DNA of 64,000 bases. Origin: Enoplolaimus lenunculus. Taxonomy: Eukaryota; Nematoda; Enoplea; Enoplida; Thoracostomopsidae. Of the stretch, positions 1 to 11,639 are shown in pieces; position 1 is the first letter of the stretch, and each line of letters starts with the position of its first letter. The translations under genes were made by a program, and so were the position numbers. The stretch is from positions 1 through 64,000 of the forward strand of contig JASANG010000886.1 in the NCBI GenBank assembly GCA_030248215.1, given 5' to 3'. Below the pieces are notes generated by a model. It was not told the origin of the DNA and did not search any database. It worked only from the letters and a program-made list of their open reading frames with translations.

Positions 1-256
1 AATTCAATAAGTCTGAATTAATTCAAAAGGCGCTCAGCAACATGTCTTCTGATAGGCCAATGAAAATGCAAGTGCAAGAAATTTGAGCGATTTGCGGCGG
101 CGTTCACACGTGCGAATTAAATTCAATGACATGAATTCTAATGAATAATTTGCAGCTGCAAGAACTTCAAATCTGCTTTGCGACCAAACTTACACATGCA
201 AGTTGCACGTGCAAGTTTTTGCTGCAAAAACTTGCACGTGTGAATAGGGCTTTAAA
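1..256 (-). mobile_element. H-family inverted-repeat element, part (left arm)
   Basis: Mirror of the H element at 38,274-39,001. The visible end reads ACTTGCACGTGTGAATAGGG near 231-250. A related H end lies at about 440-468 (TTGTGCGTGTGCATAGGGCT). The remainder of the element lies beyond the left edge. Confidence 0.6.
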
Positions 257-732
257 GCATTATCATTAGCTGAACAGATAATTTATAGCGTACTTTATTA
301 TTCTTTATATTCATTGCAATAGTCTGCAAATTATTCACAAAAACTCATGTGAAGATTCATAATCAAAATGAAGTTTACTCGCAAATACTTGCTGCTGCAA
401 GAAATTCGTGCAAATTTACAGCTTCGGGTTCTCGCAGTAAAAACTTGTGCGTGTGCATAGGGCTTACGTATTCTGTCAAAAATTCTCAAACTTGTGGAAA
501 AATTTAAAAAGATGCATTTTTACTGTATACGTGTAAACGCACATAAATGTTCTGTTATGTATGATTTCAATACTTAACATCCAAACACATGCGAACCAAA
601 CTACCATAAGCTTGTATTTTATTTCAGATTAAACAGTTATCAGAAGCCAAAGATTCACAATAATTCGACAATATAATTTTTGTCTTTTTCGGAGTGCAAT
701 AAAAATATACTTTAATGCATCTTGCAAGTTAG

Positions 733-877
733 GGCCAATGTAAAGAACAGGGGCGGAACAGTTATTATAAGCATATTCCTAAGCCTAAGCCTAAGCCTAA
801 GACAAGCAAAAAATTAGTAAGCTCACTCTTTTCTAGCCCAACAGTAAAACGTTCCGCACCTGATCTTTACATGGGCC
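733..877 (+). mobile_element. C-family MITE with TTAGGC-type repeats (left arm, C1)
   Basis: Terminal inverted repeats read GGCCAATGTAAAGAACAGG and CTGATCTTTACATGGGCC. The interior contains CCTAAG units in a row, the complement of TTAGGC. The mirror copy is at 37,725-37,865. Confidence 0.75.
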
Positions 878-1119
878 CAAGACAGGCAGCTTTTAATGCA
901 GCGGTCGATTGAGTGAAGAAGCGTGCAACATAATGAAGCTCATTGGTTTGTTTGAAAGAATGTAAACTCGTCACACAAATACTTAGTACAATCAAATGCA
1001 AAAAAATTACCGAAACTTAAATTTCTTTATTTGCTAGTTCCAAATTTACACACCGTACTTTGGCGCTAACTCGTGATAGGCGCTACTTACACCTGTTTGA
1101 GAATATATATGAGCAAAGC

Positions 1120-1690
1120 CGGCTACATTTATAGAACAGGACCGTACCAGTAGCATAACCATATTCCTAAAGTCTAAGCCTAAGCCTGAGCCAAAGCGTC
1201 TACAACCAGCCATATTCGTTACTAATAGGATTTCTATATAAGCGACCTGCAGCACCTTTATATTTCTGTCAACTTTACACTGAAAACATAAATCAAATGC
1301 AAAAAATGCGCTAAAATTTGAACCTCATTAATATTTGACTGATTCAAAAACTACGAATTCAATCAGCTGACAAGCGGTGTTTTACACATATTTGAGAATA
1401 TGGACACAGAAATATAAATAGAAGAAACTGTAGATAAAGTCGACTTTATCTTTTCCAAAAACCCTCCCAGCAAAAATTCAGAAAATATCAATGGAAAAAC
1501 GGCCCATGTAAAAAGTACAAGGGCGGAACAGTATTATAAGCATATTTCTAAGCCTAAGCCTTAAAGCCTAAACGTTATAATGAGTTTATTCCTAGGCCTA
1601 AGGTTAAGCCTAAGCGTAAGAATGAGTTTATTCCTAGGCCTAAGCCTAAGCCAAGCAAAAAACTTGTCTAAAGGTTAAGCTTACTCTTAA
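1120..1690. mobile_element. C-family fragments (left arm)
   Basis: Two pieces carry C-type ends (a TATAGAACAGG motif near 1,131; GGCCCATGTAAAAAGTACAAG near 1,502) and several CCTAAG/TAAGCC units. They are degraded and lack clear second ends. Mirrored at about 36,890-37,075 and 37,380-37,450. Confidence 0.55.
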
Positions 1691-1762
1691 AAACCATAAA
1701 ATCCATCTTCAAACTTGAATTGTGTAAAGATGCTACCTTCGTCAATAGACAAATCATTAAGT

Positions 1763-2376
1763 TCAACAGTCAAAACGGTTGTCATAAGCATTGAAAGCCG
1801 AATTTTCATGGTCCAACAGCCACTGTTTCCTCCACACCCCGGCGCTGTAGCCCCCTACATGATCTTTGGCAACAACTCGATGACACGGCACCACAATCGG
1901 CAGTTTGTTTGATTTATTAGCGTTTCCTACAGCTCTACTGTATTTATGCTTCTGATAACCCCATAAGCTTAGCTTGTTCGCTATACGAGATTCCGGTACT
2001 GTAGGAAATTTTCAACAACGCTTGATAAGCTTTCAACTGAAAGTCTGTCGATCCAAGCTTTCAATAAATCCTCTCTTGACTCAGTAAATAAATCGGTGTT
2101 TTAAAATACCGTAACCGACCATTAAAATAGTCATCCAACTCATTTTGATTAAATTCAACACATCATTCAATTCAAGTTTAATTGAAAACCCGTGATTTTC
2201 CAACCGTTTTGCATACGAAGGCAATTGTTCGGCTGATATCAACGAAAATTGATGCCCAAACTGAAGTGATAGGAGTCCTTTGCTATTGGAGACAGGGAAA
2301 AGTTTGCCAATCCCAGTATCAATCCATACTCCGCAGAGCTATCAAAACACGGAGACGTCTGCAAAATGTTGGTCAT
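1763..2376 (-). pseudogene. MGMT: MGMT-like O6-methylguanine-DNA methyltransferase pseudogene (left-arm copy)
   Basis: Inverted twin of the copy at 36,195-36,808, described there in full. The translation keeps the active-site PCHRV motif and the downstream GGYSAG and KQWLLDHE motifs. It shares with the right copy both frame changes and the TGA stop in the middle of the gene. The right copy's extra TAA is a TAT codon here, so the gene was already dead when the two arms separated. It is intronless across the whole family length (about 205 codons). A TTTGGAG-type promoter or poly(A) tail is not seen. Whether it arose by retrocopying or by transfer from a microbe cannot be decided from this window. 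Confidence 0.8.
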
Positions 2377-2455
2377 TTTCACATATTTACTCTAGAATCA
2401 AAATTGAGAAATCGTGCTCAGGAGCGTTCCAAAAAGAAGCAAAGTTAGAGATACC

Positions 2456-2623
2456 GGCCAATGTATAGAACAGGGCCGTAAAACAGAAGCATACCTAAGC
2501 CTACGCCTAAGCGTAAAAATGAGCTTATATATACCTAAGCCTAAACAAAAAATTTATTTGATGCTTAAGCTTATTTTATTGCAGTCCCAGAGAAAAACAT
2601 TCCACCCCTGTTCTATACATGGG
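2456..2623 (+). mobile_element. C-family MITE (left arm, C2)
   Basis: Ends GGCCAATGTATAGAACAGGG and CTGTTCTATACATGGG are inverted repeats. The interior holds CCTAAGC-type units. Mirror at 35,948-36,115. Confidence 0.75.
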
Positions 2624-2941
2624 TCGAGACCATATAGGTTCAACATGAATTGATGTTTGTCCGGTAGTAGCACTGGTATGCTGAAAAACTGTTAAAAATT
2701 AACCAGTTATTCATGTTAATCAATTTTTAATTTGGTTTTAAAAATGTCAGGTCACACGCCCACTATGCCCAATTTTCTTAAGCTCAAGTGGTGCCAAAAT
2801 CCAAAAATATCGAAAACTATTAAGTTGTACTTAATGTATTTCCAGCCAACATCAGTCCTTGCAAATCTGAATTTTACTGCCCTAAATGCTTAACTGATAC
2901 ATCCGTTTTAAAAATGTTTTAAAGCGGTATCAAGCGTCTTA

Positions 2942-3455
2942 TGTGGAGTTCACGTTACCAATTGTGTGCTTGGTACCTGTTTTGTCACGGTGCCCATGGC
3001 GGTACACACTAACTTTTTTGTTACCCATATGGATACCAACAGAAAACATAATGTTGCACATAGCTAGGTTTTTGAAATATTGACCTACCCATATGGGTAG
3101 AGTCAAGCTGTCTACTCGTAGCCTATATAGATGTCAACATAATGCACTTTCAAGCTTGCTCTTTAAAACGGCTCAGTACAGTGAGTTTTGTTTTACAAGT
3201 CTGGTTTAGTCTTTTTTACAATATATCTTTGGAAAACATTTAAAAACTTACGCAAACTATAAATATTGTTAAAACAAACGCAAGGTACCCATATGGGTAA
3301 CAAACCGAAGGTTAGCTACTCATAGCTACATACGTAAGGTACCCATATGGGTAGTAGCTAGCTAGCAACCTATTCATATAGGTTGTTTTTACCTCCTGCT
3401 ATGGGTTGGTGACAAAACAGGTCCCAAGCGCACAATCGGTAACGTGAACCCCGCA
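2942..3455 (+). mobile_element. M-family Harbinger-like MITE (left arm, M1)
   Basis: A 514-bp element flanked by the 3-bp duplication TTA (2,939-2,941 and 3,456-3,458). The ends are TGTGGAGTTCACGTTACC and GGTAACGTGAACCCCGCA. TTA/TAA duplications are typical of PIF/Harbinger. The interior repeats ACCCATATGGGT-type palindromes. No transposase is present. Confidence 0.85.
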
Positions 3456-3717
3456 TTAGTTTGCTTCCAGGTCCACACTTTTACCGACAATTGTAAACAC
3501 AGTTAATGGTCGTAACGCGTGTGCAGGATTTCGGAAAGGTTAAACATTTTGAGCATAAAAATAACAAAATTTCCCATATTTCTATCACGGAAAAATACAA
3601 CGTATTTTTATCGGAAACGAACATCCGGCTACACACTGGTACGCATTTTACTTACAGCCCAACGGCGGATTGATTTTTCACAAAGATGGAGTACCGCAAC
3701 AGGAAACATTCATTTTA

Positions 3718-3907
3718 CTGCAAAAAGTGGTGAGTCAAATTGACTCTCCTAATAGGCTTTTCCTGACTACACAAGCTGAGCCAAAATTCACCTCCGCTTG
3801 AGTCAATTGTACTTAATTTGACTATGGCGGAGTCAACTTTTGACTCAGTTTTGTATAGTTAGGAAAAGCCTATTTCGGAGAGTTAATGTGACTCCCATTT
3901 TTTGCAG
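3718..3907 (+). mobile_element. B-family MITE (left arm)
   Basis: A TA-flanked element with ends CTGCAAAAAGTGG and CCATTTTTTGCAG. The interior is rich in TTGACTC/GAGTCAA inverted words. Mirror at 34,661-34,851; relatives at 41,196-41,309 and about 46,841-46,937. TA duplication suggests a Tc1/mariner-type source. Confidence 0.75.
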
Positions 3908-4224
3908 TATACGTTGTTTCATTCCACAAGCTGACAAACGCTAGTTCAGCACGCTTTGTTTTTCAGTGTAAGTAGCATTAAACGCTCAATTTAATGAAAA
4001 TATACAACAATACTCACACATTTACTTAATAGCGTGCACAACTTTTATTAACGAAGCTCTTAGCTTTCATAAGTTTTATCACCATGTTTATCCTGTTTTG
4101 CAGACGAGGCACTTCAGGCTATAGGTATCTAAACAGATAGACAAGTTTAATCCTTAGTATTTCGTCGGCAGATAATATTTTCAAAACAAACGCGTATATA
4201 AAACGTAAAGGTAAACGCATGTTA

Positions 4225-4381
4225 TGCGGGGTTCACGTTATAAATGGTGCAGCTGGACCACGTTTTGTCACGTTGTATATATTGGGTAACATGTTGTCTG
4301 CGATGTAACTCAATATGATATTCAAAAAAACAGTGGTTGTCTGCTAACATCACGTATCGGTCACCTTTTGTCTTTCAATAT
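4225..4381 (+). mobile_element. D-family Harbinger-like MITE, left piece (split by the LTR fossil)
   Basis: Starts after TTA with TGCGGGGTTCACGTTATAA. It matches the end of the intact right-arm copy (33,484-34,343) and breaks off at ...TTTCAATAT, where the LTR fossil enters. The other remaining piece is 19,855-20,414. Confidence 0.85.
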
Positions 4382-4386
4382 TGTTA

Positions 4387-4903
4387 TGCGGGGTTCACGT
4401 TACCAATTGTGCGCTTGGTACCTGTTTTGTCACGGTGCCCATGGCGGTACACACTAACTTTTTTGTTACCCATATGGATACCAACAGAAAACAAAATGTT
4501 GCACATAGCTAGGTTTTTAAAATTTTGACCTACCCATATGGGTAGAGTCGAGATGTCTATTCGTAGCCCATATAGATGTCAACATAATGCACTTTCAAGC
4601 TTGCTTTTTAAACAGCTCAGTACAGTGAGTTTTGTTTTACAAGTCTGGTCTAGTCTTTTTTACAGTAGGTATATCTTTGGAAAAAATCTAAAAAATTACG
4701 CAAACTATAAATATTGTTAAAACAAACTCAAGGTACCCATATGGGTAACAAACCGAAGACTAGCTACCCATAGCTACAAACGTAAGGTACCCATATGGGT
4801 AGTAGCTAGCTAGCAACCTATTCATATAGGTTGTTTCTACCTCCTGCTATGGGTAGGTGACAAAACAGATCCCAAGCGCACAATCGGTAACGTGAACCCC
4901 GCA
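4387..4903 (+). mobile_element. M-family Harbinger-like MITE (M2), nested in the LTR tip
   Basis: 517 bp, flanked by TTA at 4,384-4,386 and 4,904-4,906, with ends TGCGGGGTTCACG and CGTGAACCCCGCA. It sits inside the LTR's terminal TGTTACGG, whose TTA served as target. It is close to M1 over its whole length, including the ACCCATATGGGT palindromes. Confidence 0.9.
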
Positions 4904-6726
4904 TTACGGCTGCGATCAACGGGTACCTCTGCGGACGAATCCGAGTGGTATCCCTCACGGGTGTCCTTGGCCGTGGATCTACCTTATAAGCCTACGTGTC
5001 CAGAGGATGATGGTCCCCCTGGCGTGATATCGGGTTCTGAGAGTCACAAAATTCCGATATCGTCTTACGCCTAAGCCCTTGACGATACGCACTTAGCAGG
5101 GAAGTAATTCGCACCCGTAACAATCAGAGTTAGGCCGAGTTTATCAAACGAGTCGCCTGTTAGGATTTCTCTTAATAATTCCAAGGCGCGGGTTTCTGGA
5201 CGAGAGTGGTCTTTGGTCGCCGTTCTAAGGATGTCGGGTTTCACGGGTGATCCAAAGGAGATCCTGAAGAATTTAAAGCATATGGTCAAGGACCTTTTAT
5301 AAAAAGGTGGATCGATCCACGCCTCCAAGATTTTATTGATCTTATCCTCTAGTTCAGACCAAGGCTAGCGAAAGTTATAGCTTTAACCTAGTTAGCGTGA
5401 TGGTTTGGAAATCCACGCAAAATATTTTAAAAGCCATGGCTCAAGGTCAGGATGTTCGAAATAGCGCTCTAGGTGCAATAATTATACTCAGGAAAAGTTT
5501 TGATTTATTATAGCGGCACATAGTACGTATGATATGAGAAACATGGTTATACCTTAATTAGGATATGCCTCAGGTTATCGAAAGTTGAACGTTGACTTGA
5601 GTTGAGTTAGTTTGCGCCGAGCGCTGATAGCAAGAATAATTTGAATAATTAAACGTAATTGCTAGAAGTACAGAAATTCATAAATCTTCTGCTTCCAGAA
5701 ATTAGCAAGTTCAAACGTGTACCTGTAGCGACCTGAACGTGGACTAACGACCTTACCGCTAGGATATCGGGCCTTAGAAAGCTGAGCGTTTTAGGTCGAC
5801 GCGGTTGCTGAGATTATAAGCTACCGAGCCCCAATGTGTCTGGACGACGTGGGTTAAAGAATTCTTAAGTCAAAAAGACACCCGTGATTGGCATGCACAT
5901 TTGGGAGGGATCCCTCCGAGGGGCGTAGCACGAAGGGCTCGGTAGGATAGTGACTTAATTTGCGGTCTGAAATACCACACATGCGTATCATGGACCCCTG
6001 AGAAGTATACTGGGGATCCTTAGACCATTCCTTTGCCCTAAGCACTGGCTAAGCAAGTCTTCGATCGCGTCTGATACACAACAAGGTCTCGTTTAAAATT
6101 TCCTTGAATTTGCAAGACCTACACTTTAAAATTTCCTTGAATTTGCAAGACCTACACGGGCCACACGTCCAGCAGTTCAATTGTCAACCTGGGGAAAATT
6201 CTTACTACTATCCTAAGTAAGGCCCGGCAAGCACCATTTAAGTCACGGGGCAAATCAAATTTTCCTGGCGTGACCGGGGCTTGGCCCTTTTGTTTGACAT
6301 ATCCTAAGTGCTTAGCACTAGGCTGCTGTGGCCTTCCCGTCGCGGTTGACAATTGCACAGCTCGACCTCAGTCGGGTTATCCTTTACCAGTTTGGTGATT
6401 TTTTAGATTTTACTACTGCATACGGATTCTCAAAAGTTGAAACCAAATTGAGTTGAGGTCCTGTGTTGTCGCCAACTACAAGGAACTTTGAATTTCAGAA
6501 ATTTTACTCACACCCCCTTTGTGAAACTACATAGTCCTATCTGGGCCTATAGCTTATTCATTTTAATAAAATTCGTAGCGCTCTGAGCGCATCTCTGGTA
6601 ACCCCGTCCCGTACGTTTTAATACAGCGACCCGAGTTCTCCCAAGTGCACCGTGTCGCCATACAGTGCACTGGAGAGAACCGGTTTGCTGCCGCGGCTCG
6701 AGCTCGCGACTGAAAAATCTTTGAAA

Positions 6727-7000
6727 ACTGAACTGAACTGAAAATGCAGCCCGTGCACTGCTCTTATATACCCCTCCCAGGCCTCAGGTGATTGGTTTGA
6801 GTTTGTAACCAATGAAAAACCCATAACAGACGCGATCGAAAGCGATACTATTGGCCAGCGCATCACGGCTGAGGAGAGCCAATGAAATGGTGCGAAACAG
6901 ACGCGGCGAGACGCATTTCTATTGGTTACAGAAATCGGCTGCAAAGAGCCAATGGAAAGAATTCAACCGTTACAACCGGTGCACGCTGATTGGACGGTTT
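6727..7000 (-). promoter_or_regulatory. LTR promoter: TATA box with a CCAAT array
   Basis: On the minus strand TATATAAG lies at 6,770-6,763, with TCAGT-type initiator words about 25-35 bp downstream. Seven CCAAT boxes in both orientations lie upstream at about 6,789, 6,809, 6,850, 6,880, 6,920, 6,949 and 6,989. TATA plus repeated CCAAT resembles metazoan histone gene promoters. The solo LTR keeps the layout (TATAAAA at 53,320-53,311, four CCAAT boxes to about 53,470), which argues that it is functional. It reads toward the LTR's 4,382 end, in the same sense as the internal genes. Confidence 0.7.
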
Positions 7001-7789
7001 AAATTTACGCGCGAAATTGACTGTCCATCACAAAAGGGGTCGCGCTGACTTTTGAGTGTAACATATCTTTTTCCTTAGTATTCTTAACCAAAACGAGCAA
7101 TAAGAAAAGGTTCTGCCAGCTTTTCGAAACCTGCCTTACATAGGGGAATCGAACACTAAATCGCAATTAGCTAAAGAATGCCAAAGCCACAAAATAAAAC
7201 TACAAGAAATATACTAGTACGAAATAATCTCGGTACTCGTGACGCACCCCTATTCAAGCGTAAGCCTAATCGCAAATAATCTTCAACCTATTTGGATAAC
7301 CTGTGAACTGAACGTATAAATGTGGCCTAGTACGCTGAGAGTGAGTGCAAGTCTGGTCACATAGTGAAAAGAGACATATTCTGAAATTGCTGGTACAGAT
7401 GCAAAGTTTCCTGTTCTCTTTTTGAGTTCTAAGATGTCCGCCCTACAAAGTGCCTAGCCCGAGGACCTAGTAAAAGATTCCGAATTGTTCAAAACAAAGT
7501 TCAAAATACAACTAGCTAACATCCAAACAAGGGCAGTCCAACTCATTGATTGAAAAGAACAAGGTTATGCAAATTAGCACAGTAAACATCCAAAGTACAA
7601 TTCATGCACCACAATCTTATTTGAACCTACTAATGAAAACTACTATTATGCTCATTCTGCCGTTGAAATGGCTCATGCAACTGATAAAACTTGACAGTAG
7701 CTTAAACTCGGTCCAGTGAGACACTCGAAATGTGGGGTCCTAAAGAATTGTAATGGTTGTAACTTTCGAAATAGCTGTTCGCGGGTACC

Positions 7790-8700
7790 AGTCAGGGTGG
7801 TTTTATTGCTTCCCGGAATGCACCGAACCGAATGAGACCATTCCTAACCCCAGATGCTAGAAAACATGATTCTGCAATTTTTGTCCTAAGATCCGTAAAC
7901 ATTGTACGTAGAGATTCCGAAATTTCAGGAGCTCATAACTCTTTAACGGTTAGCCGGAGACCCCAGGTCAGGGTGGTTTTATTACTCAGCTCATTGAGCT
8001 CTATCGAAATATAGGGACTACGAATGCGAATTCCCGAATTCGTGTTCTGGCATTTTCCACCCCTCCGATCCGTAAATTCGCACACGCAAAATGCCGAGAA
8101 ACGGAAAGACCTGTAACTTGCTAACGACTGATCGCAGACCCTAAGTCAGGGTGGTTTTATTGCTCAGCTCAGCAAACTCTATCGAATGGTAGAGGTCCCA
8201 ACTAAGGATTCCGAAATTCGTATTTTGGCATTTTCCGACCTCGGATCCGTAAAATTATACACGTAAAATTCCCAAAACGTGAAAGGCCCATAACTTTGGA
8301 GCAAAGAGTCACAGACCCCAAGTCAGGGTGGTTTTATTGCTCAGTTCGACCCGCTGCGTCGAATGGCATAGAGCTCTAGCCTCAATTCCGGAATTCGGGT
8401 TTTTGCATTTTTCACCCTGGGATCCGTAAAATTATACATGTGGATTCACAAAACTTTGAGTGGCCATAACTTTCGAAGGAGAGGTCCTGGACCCAGGGTC
8501 AGGGTATTTTTATTGCTCAGCGCGATTAGCTCTATCGAACGGTACAGGTTTCGTCGAGGTATCTAAAAATTCACATTTTGGCGTTTTTCTGCCCCCGGAT
8601 CCGTGGTACAACTTTCGGGCGAAACATCTCTGACCCATGGTCAGGGTATTTTTATTGCTCAGTACGACGAGCTCTATTGAATGACACAAGTCATTTCGAG
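7790..8700. repeat. LTR tandem repeat, units of about 175-180 bp
   Basis: Six units are marked by GTCAGGGTGGTTTTATTGCT variants starting near 7,791, 7,966, 8,145, 8,321, 8,499 and 8,638. Each also carries GGATCCGTAAAAT-like words. Read in the element's sense, each unit holds AATAAA. Equivalent arrays lie at 54,345-55,250 (solo LTR) and from 63,727 (third LTR, opposite orientation). Confidence 0.85.
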
Positions 8701-10867
8701 GTCCCAGGAAATTTGTATTTTGGCATTTTCAGCCTCGGGATCCGTGCACACACCATCTCGACTCGACATCCTAGCCCGTAAAATCCCTGGTACGCATGTC
8801 CGGTCCGCAGAACCTTCCCCAAGGCGTCCCGAGATTCTCAATATATAGGTTATGGCTTGACTCCTCCTCGTGGGTTGCCCCCTCCGGTTTGGTACACCGT
8901 TAAAACTAGACCTCACCCCTCTCTCGGAACGCCTTCTTTCGGCCGCACCCCTGCGCGAAATTCGAAACAGCCGTAAACCATTTTCAAATCACCACAGTTA
9001 TCAATATCCTGCACGGGTCAACAAACCCTAAAATTTGAACGCCTCAATCGTAAATCTTAAACAGTTTTATAGCACTTATCATAGTTACGTGCAATTGTAA
9101 AAACTCGGGGGGCCGCTATACAATGCACGTACGTTGCAAAGGCTCGGGTAGCGGGGGTGTGCATCGTTAGGAGAGCATAATCGGGCAAGTTACCCACCAA
9201 CCATTCATAGAGGTCTCCAGGGCAAGGCCCAGCGAAATTTTCGCGCAATCTAAATCCATGTGTCGCACTTCCTTTCTATGGAAAGCTCGCGCGATGGCTT
9301 AGCGGACCTAGCACGGGTGCCTACTCCTAAGTGGCCACCTAAACTCCACGATCCCCCTTCCTTGCAGCTATCCGACCACCCGCTCACACCCCCGTTTCAA
9401 CCCTTCCTTCCAAATATTACTCCTGTAGTGTTAACTACCACCACCATTGTGTTATCACCCATACGTTTAACTCAATGCTGCATAGCGTGTGTGGAGTTAA
9501 ATTCCGGCGAGTATTGTGGGGTGTGAGCCTCTACAAGCGCAACCTTCTGCCTTTAAGCGAGCCCCAATACAGTGCTAAATCTTAAGGTTCTGCCCCCCTT
9601 TGTTTTGCTACTGCCCCCTTTTTTTCGTTGCAGTTATACCTGACAGATCCATCTCAGCTAAGTCTCCCGTGAATATTAGTCCTGCCTGTGCACTGCGAGT
9701 TTACTAGTCCCGTGCATTGTCTCTAGTCGAAACTATGGTGATTAAATTTGTAATCAGACTACGGATGCGGTGCAGTTTTACTAGTCCTATTCAATTGATA
9801 GGTATTGTTTCCAGTCATAGCAGTGATAGTTAAATTTCTAGTCAAACTAACGGACCCCGATGAAAACGGTGATGGAGGTAAAAATAAGATCCCGGGAAAG
9901 AAACGTATAGTCAATTCTCATGTGATAGTGGTGCTAGCCATAGGCAAGTACATAGTGTTCTAGTCAGGTAGTAAGGGTAGTTAAGAGCTAATTTTAGAAG
10001 TGTCTGTCCTTGCTGTAGAATAATAAAAGAACACCACAGTAAAGCAGAAAAAAACAACACAACATTGAAGCAACATGCTACACATTAACGGAGGTAGTCA
10101 TACGAAAAATTGCATGAAAATACTACATGCCGAAAGATACCAAAAACATACCAAAAGATGTAAAATAACAACGAAGGGATCATGGACAAGGCACAAATAA
10201 GTGCGTTTGATCCGCCGAGAACACAACTAGCACAGGTCGAGAGGATAACCTTACATCCGAACCCTATAGCTCCTATGTGTTAAGTTAGAACATGTTGCCT
10301 CCATACCGTTCTAGCCCGGAACCTTAAGGTGAGACAATCGGGGTGCCGAAAGTAATTCAGTAACCTAAAATTTTCATTCTACTCCCTATGGTATAGGATC
10401 TGTACCTGTGCGAGAAGGTAATGCAAAAAAAAGGGAAGCCTGACACAAAGGATAACGCGACATTACTGCGAAAAACAAAACATTACAAGATAATGCCACA
10501 CCAAACATGCGAGACCATAAAAAAGGAAAACCGAACACAATATTAGCGCGCAAAAGTCCAAAGCATACACCAAACGACGCTTGTTCCGGCAGCCAAAATC
10601 AATCTAGGTCCAAAACCTCATAAGATAGATTGTTCCGTTGATAATTTATTGCGGTGAACCAAAATCTACCTAAATTCCGTGCCAAAGTTGCATTCTGGCT
10701 AATGATAAAAGGGTGTGTCCCTGACACCTCATAGAATTTAATTTTGACCTTTTTGTGTCAATCCTTATTTCTACAAGTTTCCCAGCATTGAGTCCGCAGA
10801 GAGCCACATGAGGCGCAAGCAAAATAACAAGGCATTAATCAAAATCAGTACATTGGTCAGAGATTAA

Positions 10868-11058
10868 CAAGGAATTCAACGAATTTAAAACAATACATTG
10901 GTTAAATATGACAAAGCATTCAACGAACTAAAATCGAGAATTCAAAACAATACAATTCAAAACAATACATTGGTTAATTATGGCAAAGCATTCAAAGAAC
11001 TAAAATCGAGAATTCAAAATAATACATTGGTCAAATATGACAAAGCATTCAACGATAG
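10868..11058. repeat. Tandem repeat downstream of the NADAR block
   Basis: About three units of about 55-66 bp share ACATTGGTTAAATATGACAA, GCATTCAACGAAC and AAATCGAGAATTCAAAA. It lies between the last ORF and the 3' LTR. The apparent 117-residue reading on the plus strand is only this repeat translated. Confidence 0.8.
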
Positions 11059-11240
11059 GACCGGATTATGGGTATTCGCTCATCTCTCAACCGCACCTTA
11101 TACCGAAGCGCAGCATGGCGATGGCCTGACCCCAAAGTATCATGGGCCCATGCGACTGCACCCACAATTCGGCCCCATGCGCTATAAACATAGGTTACAA
11201 CGGACCATTGATTACAATTGCAGCAGACACCAGGATCCGT

Positions 11241-11639
11241 TCAGAAAGTAAATCCTAGACTAGTCCGTGGGGTCATAAAGGGTTCCCCAGAAATTTTATA
11301 GGGTTCCCACGCCCCAAATTTGGTAAGCGCGTCCGGTAAGCGGATGACATTGAACCGGCGCAATGCTGTGGCCTGCCTGTTGATTTCACTGTTGTACAGT
11401 TCTATGATAGCCTGCCGGGTGTCCGACTCGTGGGTACATGGGCCACACTCAAGAAGATGAAACTTGATTAACGGGTTGTGGGTTCTAAGTTCATCAACAA
11501 TCACTCTCGCTAACAGGGAAGCCGTCAAAGGTCGACCCCGAATGAATTGAGGAGGTGTATTGTCCGGCGCATTTGCAGGAGCCATGGGTCGAAAATACGG
11601 GAACTTGTCGAGCTGCCCTCGCGAGTTACGACAGATCAT
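11241..11639 (-). CDS. SGNH-like C-terminal portion, LTR cargo ORF (fossil)
   Basis: A 132-residue ORF that follows the NADAR/SGNH ORF. Residues about 37-115 (segments such as LLARVIVDELRTHNP and KFHLLECGP, then RQAIIELYNSEINRQ) look like the helical later part of an SGNH-hydrolase-type fold, where NxxI helices and a late catalytic block are expected. No clear catalytic DxxH is seen. The assignment rests on position next to the SGNH-like segment and on general pattern only. It is the last ORF before the 3' LTR. Confidence 0.4.
   Translation of the reverse strand: MICRNSRGQLDKFPYFRPMAPANAPDNTPPQFIRGRPLTASLLARVIVDELRTHNPLIKFHLLECGPCTHESDTRQAIIELYNSEINRQATALRRFNVIRLPDALTKFGAWEPYKISGEPFMTPRTSLGFTF

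Larger units (their letters stand above)
4382..10726 (-). repeat. 3' LTR of the giant element (5.8 kb without the nested MITE)
   Basis: In sense order it has: start TGTCAGGGACAC (10,726); a region rich in CTAGT words (about 9.7-10 kb); tandem repeats (8,700-7,790); a CCAAT/TATA promoter (about 7,000-6,763); and a long transcribed part ending near 4,904 and 4,382. Order and sequence match the solo LTR at 51.4-58.0 kb. Nearly 6 kb is very long for an LTR. Short ORFs scattered through it are not conserved as proteins. Confidence 0.85.

Noticed and set aside
1715-1912. Plus-strand ORF over the MGMT pseudogene
   Set aside because: It is antisense to the recognisable MGMT C-terminus, so it is a shadow.
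4892-5328. ORF pair on both strands repeated at 19,126-19,634
   Set aside because: Identical readings lie in the two LTR pieces and are not kept as proteins in the solo LTR. The similarity is explained by the LTR.
7790-8700. CRISPR-like regular repeats
   Set aside because: Units are about 175 bp and repeat over their full length, with no short repeat plus unique spacers. The sequence is eukaryotic.
10898-11251. 117-residue plus-strand ORF with KYDKAFNELKSRIQNN repeats
   Set aside because: It is the tandem repeat at 10,868-11,058 translated, with no protein-like sequence after it.
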